Of a stretch of 5,387 bases of DNA, positions 1-5,387 are shown piece after piece. The stretch is from assembly GCA_017484235.1 (NCBI GenBank), contig JAFUTM010000119.1:1-5387 (forward strand), read 5' to 3'. The notes under the pieces are model-generated. The model saw nothing but the letters and a program-made list of their open reading frames with translations. It was not told the DNA's origin and did no database searches. The translations under genes were made by a program, and so were the position numbers. The stretch is from Selenomonadaceae bacterium. Lineage in GTDB: Bacteria > Bacillota > Negativicutes > Selenomonadales > Selenomonadaceae. How positions within the stretch are numbered: the first letter of the stretch is position 1; each line of letters begins with the position of its first letter.

Positions 1-1141
1 CCATAAATGGATCTGGATCAAACTCTTCAATATTATGTACGCCTTTGAGATTCCATTTACCATTAACTAAAAGCATTGCACCAATCATTGCCGGTACGCC
101 AGTCGTATATGCGACCGCCTGCGATCCAGTCTCACGATAAGCCTCTTGATGATCACAAACATTATAAACATAATAATTTTTAGGTTGACCGTCTTTTGTG
201 CCGTGAAAAATGCAGCCAATGTTAGTTTTACCTTTCGTGCGCGGACCGAGACTGGCTGGATTAGGCAGAACGGCTTGCAAAAATTGCAGTGGTATAATTT
301 GATGACCTTGAAAGTTAATCGGTTCAATACTCGTCATACCGACATTTTCAAGACAGCGCAGATGACGAAGATAACTTTCACCGAACGTCATAAAAAATCT
401 TATACGTCTAATATTAGGAATATTTTTGACGATAGATTCCATTTCCTCGTGATGAATGAGGTACATATCTTTCTGACCGACTTGAGGGAAGTTATAAACT
501 CGTTTAATCTCCATAGATTTGGTCTCAATCCACTTGCCGTTCTCGTAGTACATACCAGGAGCCGTGACTTCACGAATGTTTATTTCAGGATTAAAATTTG
601 TCGCAAAAGGATAACCGTGGTCGCCGCCGTTGCAGTCTAAAATATCAATTGTGTCAATTTTATCAAACTGATGTTTCTGAGCGTGCGCAACGAATACACC
701 TGTTACGCCTGGATCGAAGCCGCTGCCTAAAAGCGCCGTTATACCTGCATCTTTAAACTTTTCATTAAATTCCCATTGCTCTTTGTAAGAGAATTGAGGA
801 TTTTCTTCTGATTCATAATTTGCCGTATCAAGATAGTTGACTTTCGTACGGACACACGCTTCCATAATCGTCAAGTCTTGATAAGGTAATGCCAGATTCA
901 TAACTACATCAGGTTTAAACTGATCAATTAAATTTACAAGCTGTTCTACATTGTTAGCGTCAACCTGCGAGGTTGAAATTTTAGTGGAAGTTTTACCGTC
1001 CAGCTTAGACTTCAATGCGTCACATTTTGATTTAGTCCTGCTTGCAATGCAGATTTCGTTAAATACTTCGTGATTCTCGACACATTTGTGAATTGCAACG
1101 CTTGCAACTGCGCCGCAGCCAATGATTAATGCTTTGCTCAT
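1..1141 (-). CDS. Carboxynorspermidine/carboxyspermidine dehydrogenase-like enzyme (saccharopine dehydrogenase family), 3' end cut by the window
   Basis: The frame is open for 380 codons from ATG at 1141 to the left edge with no stop. Residues 1-14 form an N-terminal Rossmann strand and nucleotide-binding loop (MSKALIIGCGAVAS, G8-C-G10), as expected for an NAD(P)H enzyme. Family hallmarks follow: GSGFDPGVTGV at 139-149, DCNGGDHGYPFATNFNPE at 169-186, MTFGESYLRHLR at 251-262, and PNPASLGPRTKGKTNIGC at 293-310. The last visible residues, EEFDPDPFM at 372-380, resemble a segment near the C-terminus of the carboxynorspermidine dehydrogenase branch, which is about 400 residues long, so perhaps 20-30 residues are missing. 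In that branch the enzyme reductively condenses aspartate semialdehyde with putrescine or diaminopropane. The product is then decarboxylated by NspC to spermidine or norspermidine, in the cytoplasm. A good Shine-Dalgarno GGAGGG (1147-1152) lies 6 bases before the ATG. Codons are moderately GC-rich, as in mgtC. A true lysine-pathway saccharopine dehydrogenase is possible but less likely. No decarboxylase gene is visible to confirm the pathway. Confidence 0.88.
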   Translation of the reverse strand, partial: MSKALIIGCGAVASVAIHKCVENHEVFNEICIASRTKSKCDALKSKLDGKTSTKISTSQVDANNVEQLVNLIDQFKPDVVMNLALPYQDLTIMEACVRTKVNYLDTANYESEENPQFSYKEQWEFNEKFKDAGITALLGSGFDPGVTGVFVAHAQKHQFDKIDTIDILDCNGGDHGYPFATNFNPEINIREVTAPGMYYENGKWIETKSMEIKRVYNFPQVGQKDMYLIHHEEMESIVKNIPNIRRIRFFMTFGESYLRHLRCLENVGMTSIEPINFQGHQIIPLQFLQAVLPNPASLGPRTKGKTNIGCIFHGTKDGQPKNYYVYNVCDHQEAYRETGSQAVAYTTGVPAMIGAMLLVNGKWNLKGVHNIEEFDPDPFM

Positions 1142-1178
1142 TTTCACCCTCCAAATATATAAAAAAGTTTTCAATATA

Positions 1179-1207
1179 ATAATACGCAACTAAGCCTTTT
1201 ATGTCAA
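1179..1207 (-). promoter_or_regulatory. Sigma-A-type promoter for the carboxynorspermidine dehydrogenase-like gene
   Basis: Read on the minus strand, a perfect -35 box TTGACA (1202-1207) is followed by a 17-base spacer and TATTAT (1179-1184), which matches the -10 consensus at five of six positions. Transcription would begin near 1172, leaving a leader of about 30 bases that contains the GGAGGG ribosome binding site. The -35 box begins 13 bases after the stop codon of the preceding gene. This gene can therefore be transcribed independently even if read-through from upstream also occurs. The assignment is by sequence match only. Confidence 0.8.
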
Positions 1208-1220
1208 GTGATAATTATTG

Positions 1221-1901
1221 TTAAGTGACATTTACGCTTATAACACCGTCGATTCTTTTTATCGCATCAACAACAATCACATTCTTTAAATTGCGATGAT
1301 TATAAATTTCAAGTTCAATATATAAGAAAGGCGCACCTTTATTATCCGATTCGTCTTCATCAGCTTTAACTTTAACTCCGCGAATATTTAATTGAAGGTC
1401 GTCAAGGCAGGAACTTATATGCATTAATTGACCAGGCTTATCCTGCGTATGAATGATAAGTGATAAATTTTTCTCGTGCATTACCCATTCATCAATTCGA
1501 GATAATGTGCCGAGTGTTGCAAATACTAACGCCGTTGCAAACAAGGCACCGGAATAATAACCGGCACCAACGGCAAGTCCAACGCCGGCGACTACCCATA
1601 AACAAGCGGCCGTCGTAAGACCTGTAACGGTCAGACCTTCCTTCATTATCGCGCCTGCACCTAAGAAACCGATGCCGCTTACAACTTGCGCCGCTAGTCG
1701 CGCAGGGTCCGCATTTGTGCGCCCTTCGACATTAAGATATAAAGCCTCAGATAATACCATTATCAGGCACGATCCGAGACACACTAACACATTTGTACGC
1801 AGTCCTGCTGATTTTCGCCGTGACTGCCGCTCATATCCAATCACGCCGCCTAATACGCACGATAAAGCCAGACGCAATAATAATTCCCATTCCGATATCA
1901 T
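1221..1901 (-). CDS. MgtC/SapB-family inner-membrane protein with C-terminal ACT-like domain
   Basis: This 226-residue protein has the MgtC/SapB membrane domain in residues 1-137 and a soluble tail at 145-226. Family signatures are GGVIGYERQSRRKSAGLRT at 18-36, DPARLAAQVVSGIGFLGAGA at 65-84 (including the conserved D65 and R68), and TVTGLTTAACLWVVAGVGLA at 91-110. Four to five hydrophobic helices are visible. The tail has an alternating strand/helix pattern and a DKPGQL turn at 154-159, as in ACT-type ligand-binding domains, which is a common layout for this family in Bacillota. MgtC proteins are linked to survival in low magnesium and to membrane energetics (MgtC inhibits F-ATPase in Salmonella), but the function of most homologues, including this one, is unknown. 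The start is ATG at 1901, with GGAGAGG (1910-1916) 8 bases upstream. The gene lies 61 bases after the symporter with no visible terminator or strong promoter between, so co-transcription is plausible. Confidence 0.92.
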   Translation of the reverse strand: MISEWELLLRLALSCVLGGVIGYERQSRRKSAGLRTNVLVCLGSCLIMVLSEALYLNVEGRTNADPARLAAQVVSGIGFLGAGAIMKEGLTVTGLTTAACLWVVAGVGLAVGAGYYSGALFATALVFATLGTLSRIDEWVMHEKNLSLIIHTQDKPGQLMHISSCLDDLQLNIRGVKVKADEDESDNKGAPFLYIELEIYNHRNLKNVIVVDAIKRIDGVISVNVT

Positions 1902-1962
1902 TTATATTACCTCTCCATATATATCAAATACATTAAATTTTTTCGAAATGCAGTTCAATATT

Positions 1963-3573
1963 TTAATCAGTATTTCCAGCATAAATTTTTTTATCTATTT
2001 TGTTTTCTTTCAAAGAAACAAGCGTAGTAGAAGTAATGTTTCCTGCGACACTGTGCGCTGTACCGAACATATCTAAAATTGGCTCAATACCAATAACCAT
2101 CATAATTGCAATTTCAGGTATACCGAAAGAGGCAAATAATGTTGGCATTGCAATGAGTCCTACACCCGTAAGAGAAATAATAAATTGAGCAATGAAAAAT
2201 GTTACCAAAAATTCAAAATCAATATCTAAGCTAAAAGTATGCGCTAACATCATTGATATAATAGCAACATAATATGCAGTACCTTCCATATTTAATTGCA
2301 TTCCAACAGGAATTGAAAAATTCGTCAGTTGTTTATCTATACCTAATTTTTCGTGACAAAAAGACATTGTGGCAGGCATACAAACAGTTGAATCACTCAA
2401 AGAAAACGGCAATGGATAAAAATTTGCAAGTTTTTTTATAAATGGCACAGGTGAAATTTTACCAATAATGGAAACAATTGCGGAAGAGATGAGAATTGAC
2501 AAAATTGATCCTGCTGCAGTTGCAATAATCAGTTTAGTATATGGAATGAGGGCTGAAAATCCTGTATGCAACATTAACTTCATCATTGACACCATAACGA
2601 CGAGTGGAATAAATGGAACGATAACACCTATAACATCAGTAAAAAAACGACTAAAGAATGTAGCACAATCTCTTCCCCAAGCTGCCCATTGTCCGGCACG
2701 AGACATAATCATTCCAAAAAAACACGCTATAAAAAGCATTTGCAAAATATTATTGGTATGAAAAGGAGTGACAATATCATTTGGAACAATTCCTACGATT
2801 AAATCTCTTAAAGCATTATCTGTATTTGAAGTTATCGTTTCACTGCCTACCATTACTGTAAGTTGTGGTATTCCACCAATTAAATAACCAGCAAAAAGTC
2901 CTAATGCCACATAAAACGCGAGTTTTGGCAAAGAAAAGATAAGTAATTTTCCGCCAATACGACCAATATAAGCTGTGTCGGACATATTAGAAAATTGGGC
3001 AAGTACTGAAAAGAAAATCATCGGAGCAGTAACCATTATCAGTGCATTTAAAAACATAGTTTGAATTGCATTTAAAATATTAATTTCAATCCAATTTAAT
3101 TCAGCCTCAGGAAGAAATTCCTTAAATAAAACTCCTAAAATGATTCCGAGAACGAGGCCTAAAATCGTCTTTTGAGTACCTGTTATATTAGACTTATGCA
3201 CTCTAATGGTGACAATATTTTCTCCATTAATATGAGAATATCTTAAACGTTTTCTATGTGCTTGAATGATTAACGTCCTTGCATAATCCTCATCGTCTTC
3301 TTTCATATCCTCAATTTTTACAGAAGGATAATAGATTTTGCCTATGGCAGTAAGTTTTACACTTATTCTGCCAAAACTTTCTTGTATGTATACTTGAGCA
3401 GAAAAATTTTGTTGCTGCTCAGATAATTTTTCCATTTGCAGAAAATTTTCTTCCAATAGAAGCTGCGTTGTGAAAATCTCTCGTTGTTCAACTTGCAATT
3501 CAATTAATTTTTCCTTCAACCATAAAAAAGTTTCTGAAAAATTATTTTTTGACATTACATATTTTGTTTTCAA
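1963..3573 (-). CDS. Sodium:dicarboxylate/amino-acid symporter (SDF/DAACS family) with an N-terminal GHKL-ATPase-like domain
   Basis: A 536-residue membrane protein, over 100 residues longer than a plain GltP-type carrier. Residues 1-128 are soluble and charged; about 129-520 form the glutamate-transporter fold. Matches to that fold include PMIFFSVLAQFSNMSD (184-199), hairpin HP1 PFSLSDSTVCMPATM (389-403), the TM7 motif NMEGT (428-432, usually NMDGT), HP2 SLTGVGLIAMP (467-477) and TM8 around IEPILDMFGTAHSVAGN (496-512). The family imports acidic or neutral amino acids or dicarboxylates with sodium or protons. The TM8 aspartate that contacts the substrate amino group is kept (D501). The arginine that reads an acidic side chain is replaced by G504, and the sodium-site aspartate by N512, so glutamate/aspartate transport is doubtful. 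The N-terminal part ends in a pattern (RLRYSHINGENIVTIRVHKS, 109-128) recalling the last strands of anti-sigma/GHKL domains. The start is TTG (3571-3573), supported by its ribosome binding site. The gene is AT-rich compared with its neighbours. The family is certain; the substrate is unknown. Confidence 0.93.
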   Translation of the reverse strand: MKTKYVMSKNNFSETFLWLKEKLIELQVEQREIFTTQLLLEENFLQMEKLSEQQQNFSAQVYIQESFGRISVKLTAIGKIYYPSVKIEDMKEDDEDYARTLIIQAHRKRLRYSHINGENIVTIRVHKSNITGTQKTILGLVLGIILGVLFKEFLPEAELNWIEINILNAIQTMFLNALIMVTAPMIFFSVLAQFSNMSDTAYIGRIGGKLLIFSLPKLAFYVALGLFAGYLIGGIPQLTVMVGSETITSNTDNALRDLIVGIVPNDIVTPFHTNNILQMLFIACFFGMIMSRAGQWAAWGRDCATFFSRFFTDVIGVIVPFIPLVVMVSMMKLMLHTGFSALIPYTKLIIATAAGSILSILISSAIVSIIGKISPVPFIKKLANFYPLPFSLSDSTVCMPATMSFCHEKLGIDKQLTNFSIPVGMQLNMEGTAYYVAIISMMLAHTFSLDIDFEFLVTFFIAQFIISLTGVGLIAMPTLFASFGIPEIAIMMVIGIEPILDMFGTAHSVAGNITSTTLVSLKENKIDKKIYAGNTD

Positions 3574-3582
3574 GGTATATTA

Positions 3583-3587
3583 CCTCT
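3583..3587 (-). promoter_or_regulatory. Ribosome binding site that selects a TTG start for the symporter
   Basis: The minus strand reads AGAGG at 3583-3587, nine bases before TTG at 3571-3573. The nearest ATG in frame, six codons later at 3553-3555, is preceded only by an A-rich run with no Shine-Dalgarno match. The TTG start is therefore preferred. It adds six residues (MKTKYV) before the internal methionine. Confidence 0.7.
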
Positions 3588-3617
3588 TTTAGTTATTGAA
3601 TAATTAATCGTAAAATA

Positions 3618-5246
3618 TTAATTTTTAAAGAGACCAAGTTTGCGGAACAGTTTAACACCAGCTCTGCCAATCAATGGAATACGCTGCATATCTTCTTCCA
3701 AAATTCCACCGATTGCTGCCATTACTGCCAGATAGACAAGACATCCAACTATAACTGCGCCGAAAAGCGAGAATACTGCCATATTCCATTGAGCAATGGT
3801 GAAATCATAGAACAATTTAACTGCAGCCGCCATCACTGCTGAAGAAACAATGGTTTTTATAAGCTGCCCAAGTTCCATTTTATATCCAATATATCGGTAT
3901 ATAAAATATAAATTGATGAACGCTGCAACGCCCATATCTGCTGCGGTCGCCCACGCCGCGCCCATTATTCCAAGTGCCGGCATTGCCGTCAATGTCCAGT
4001 TGAGTGCCACTTTAGCCGCCGCCGCCAAAATCATATTAACCATTGGAATTGTCGTATGACCTAAGCCCTGAAGTACTCCGGTTGAAACCTGATGCAATCC
4101 CAGCAATATGATTGATACTGCCGAAATCATTACTGCCGGACCTGCACCTGGTGCATTGTAAATCAGAGAGGCAATCGGTGTTGCAAGCAAAAATACAATT
4201 ATAAATGCTGGGAAGCATACAAAATTTGAAATTCTGACTGCCGCCGCCGTCTGTCGATAAATTCTCGTTGTGTCTTTTAAGGCACGTGCCTCTGAAATTG
4301 CCGGTACTATTGAAACGGCAAGTGACGCAGTTAAGATAGTTGCAAGATTAACTAAAGGAACAGCCATTCCTGTCAAATATCCAAACAATTCCGTTGCCTG
4401 ATGAACGGAATAACCTGCGACTTCCAAACGCTGCGGCACTATCATTAAATCCAAATTCGACACGACTGGCAGCATTATTGATGCCGCACTTACCGGCAAG
4501 CTCAAGGTAAAGATTCGTTTCATTATTTTTAGTGTGGATTCGTCTTTTGTCTGAGGTGATGGCTTTAAATCCACTCCGTATTTAGCATCAATTTCTCGAT
4601 TAAGTTTTATGTGGAAGTAAACTAATACCATTAAACCTGTCACTGCACCTGCCAGCGCTCCAAGACTTGCACCTGCTGCCGCGTATTCCAAGCCCCAGGG
4701 CAGTAATAAATCAGCAAGCAGAATCATCGTTATAACTCTAAAAATCTGCTCGACAATTTGACTTACTGCTGTCGGCGTCATTCGCTGCCAGCCTTGTAAA
4801 TATCCACGTGATGATGATAGAAAAGTTACGAAAAATACCGTTGGCGCCAGTGCCACTACTGATAAATAAGCTCGTGGATCTCGTATAAACTGCAAATCTA
4901 TCAGCCAGCTTGCGGCAAAATATGTCAGCGTTGAAAATAATATGCCGGTGATGAGCATCAACATCATTGATATTCTGAAAACACGCTTTGCGCCATAAAT
5001 GTCATTTAGTGCCACGCGCTCCGCTGTGATGATTGAGATTGCCACCGGCACGCCAGCCTGCGATACTGTCATTGCAAAAAAGTAAATTGGAAACGCCATT
5101 TGATATAAGCCGATGCCTTCGCCGCCGAGTATTCGTGAAACAAATATCCAATTCAACGATCCAATGACTTTTACGACAAAACTTGCTATTGTTAATATAA
5201 ATGTTCCTTTGAGAAATTTCTCACTTTTACTGGATTGATTATTCAT
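3618..5246 (-). CDS. MOP-superfamily flippase of the SpoVB/YtgP (MurJ-like) polysaccharide biosynthesis family
   Basis: A 542-residue, almost entirely hydrophobic protein of the length expected for B. subtilis YtgP/SpoVB relatives, with room for 14 membrane helices. Hallmarks are SRILGGEGIGLYQMAFPIYF at 37-56, VSQAGVPVAIS at 61-71, SSSRGYLQGWQRMTPTAVSQ at 144-163, SLAVSIVPAISEA at 308-320 and TGVLQGLGHTTIPMVN at 389-404. A charged loop at about 214-243 separates the two halves of the transporter. Relatives flip lipid-linked sugar precursors across the membrane: YtgP moves lipid II for cell-wall synthesis and SpoVB acts in spore cortex formation. Which of these applies cannot be read from sequence alone. 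The gene has no glycosyltransferase neighbours here, which argues for a general cell-wall role over a capsule cluster. The start is ATG at 5246. An in-frame stop at 5253-5255 rules out a longer protein, and AGGAA (5257-5261) lies 10 bases upstream. Confidence 0.9.
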   Translation of the reverse strand: MNNQSSKSEKFLKGTFILTIASFVVKVIGSLNWIFVSRILGGEGIGLYQMAFPIYFFAMTVSQAGVPVAISIITAERVALNDIYGAKRVFRISMMLMLITGILFSTLTYFAASWLIDLQFIRDPRAYLSVVALAPTVFFVTFLSSSRGYLQGWQRMTPTAVSQIVEQIFRVITMILLADLLLPWGLEYAAAGASLGALAGAVTGLMVLVYFHIKLNREIDAKYGVDLKPSPQTKDESTLKIMKRIFTLSLPVSAASIMLPVVSNLDLMIVPQRLEVAGYSVHQATELFGYLTGMAVPLVNLATILTASLAVSIVPAISEARALKDTTRIYRQTAAAVRISNFVCFPAFIIVFLLATPIASLIYNAPGAGPAVMISAVSIILLGLHQVSTGVLQGLGHTTIPMVNMILAAAAKVALNWTLTAMPALGIMGAAWATAADMGVAAFINLYFIYRYIGYKMELGQLIKTIVSSAVMAAAVKLFYDFTIAQWNMAVFSLFGAVIVGCLVYLAVMAAIGGILEEDMQRIPLIGRAGVKLFRKLGLFKN

Positions 5247-5304
5247 AATTTCTTAATTCCTAATAACTAATAATGAAAATAAGATTTTTCGTTACACATT
5301 TGTC

Positions 5305-5313
5305 ATTATATCA
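5305..5313 (-). promoter_or_regulatory. Extended -10 promoter for the flippase gene
   Basis: The minus strand reads TGATATAAT, a perfect extended -10 (TGnTATAAT). Transcription would start near 5298, giving a leader of about 50 bases before the ATG. The only TTG-like -35 candidate, TTGTAG (5331-5336), sits 20 bases away, which is too far, so the promoter would rely on the extended -10. A weaker alternative is TTGATT (5351-5356), 17 bases, TAGCAT (5328-5333). The surrounding DNA is very AT-rich, which makes chance matches likelier. Confidence 0.6.
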
Positions 5314-5361
5314 TTATTTATTTCATAATGCTACAATAATATTTATTTCTAATCAAAAAAG

Positions 5362-5370
5362 TGTTATAAT
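5362..5370 (+). promoter_or_regulatory. Possible divergent extended -10 promoter pointing out of the right edge
   Basis: The plus strand reads TGTTATAAT, again matching TGnTATAAT. At 17 bases upstream there is only TTTATT (5342-5347), a poor -35. It would drive a rightward gene beyond the window, which cannot be seen. It lies in AT-rich DNA, so chance is a real alternative. Confidence 0.35.
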
Positions 5371-5387
5371 CATTTATAATATTTATC

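Noticed and set aside
146..640. Plus-strand open frame of 164 codons
   Set aside because: It lies wholly inside the minus-strand carboxynorspermidine dehydrogenase-like gene, whose translation matches its family throughout. The plus-strand protein shows no family pattern and has no convincing ribosome binding site.
1902..1962. Possible terminator or promoter between the symporter and mgtC
   Set aside because: No GC-rich hairpin followed by a T run is present. The best promoter candidate (TTGAAC, 17 bases, TAATGT) is too weak to separate from chance in AT-rich DNA.
1672..2076. Plus-strand open frame spanning the mgtC/symporter junction
   Set aside because: It overlaps two well-supported minus-strand genes and its translation is a low-complexity mix without recognisable motifs.
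2468..2761. Plus-strand open frame inside the symporter
   Set aside because: It is an antisense reflection of hydrophobic transporter codons with no independent support.
3574..3617. Possible terminator or promoter between the flippase and symporter genes
   Set aside because: The 44 bases are AT-rich with no stable stem and no -35/-10 pair near consensus. Read-through from the flippase gene is the simpler reading.
4036..4218. Short minus-strand open frame inside the flippase gene
   Set aside because: It is in another frame of the same strand, within a gene whose own frame matches its family along the full length.

Overview
The window is 5.4 kb of bacterial chromosome with four protein genes, all on the minus strand. 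In transcription order (right to left) they are: a SpoVB/YtgP-type flippase of the MOP superfamily (5246-3618), a sodium:dicarboxylate/amino-acid symporter with an unusual N-terminal domain (3573-1963), an MgtC/SapB-family membrane protein with a C-terminal ACT-like domain (1901-1221), and a saccharopine-dehydrogenase-family enzyme that best matches carboxynorspermidine/carboxyspermidine dehydrogenase (1141 to beyond the left edge). I see no rRNA, tRNA, CRISPR array, insertion sequence or convincing terminator hairpin. Every gap is shorter than 150 bases.

The gene types, the AT-rich intergenic DNA, the strong purine-rich ribosome binding sites and the consensus-like sigma-A promoters suggest a low-to-moderate GC Bacillota. 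The SpoVB/YtgP homologue together with a carboxyspermidine-type enzyme would fit a Negativicutes-like anaerobe. That placement is inferred from family memory, not from a marker gene.

Layout: positions 5247-5387 hold AT-rich DNA with an extended -10 promoter facing the flippase and a possible divergent one facing right. The gaps between the four genes are 44, 61 and 79 bases with no visible terminator, so read-through is possible. The last gene nevertheless has its own near-consensus promoter (TTGACA, 17-base spacer, TATTAT) inside the 79-base gap. The four genes do not form one obvious pathway. Three act at the membrane (lipid-linked sugar flipping, amino-acid-type uptake, and an MgtC-like stress or ion role) and one is cytoplasmic polyamine synthesis.

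The most interesting object is the symporter. About 128 residues precede its first membrane helix and resemble a degenerate GHKL/anti-sigma-type ATPase fold. Its substrate and sodium sites depart from the glutamate/aspartate pattern, it is visibly more AT-rich than its neighbours, and its start codon appears to be TTG.
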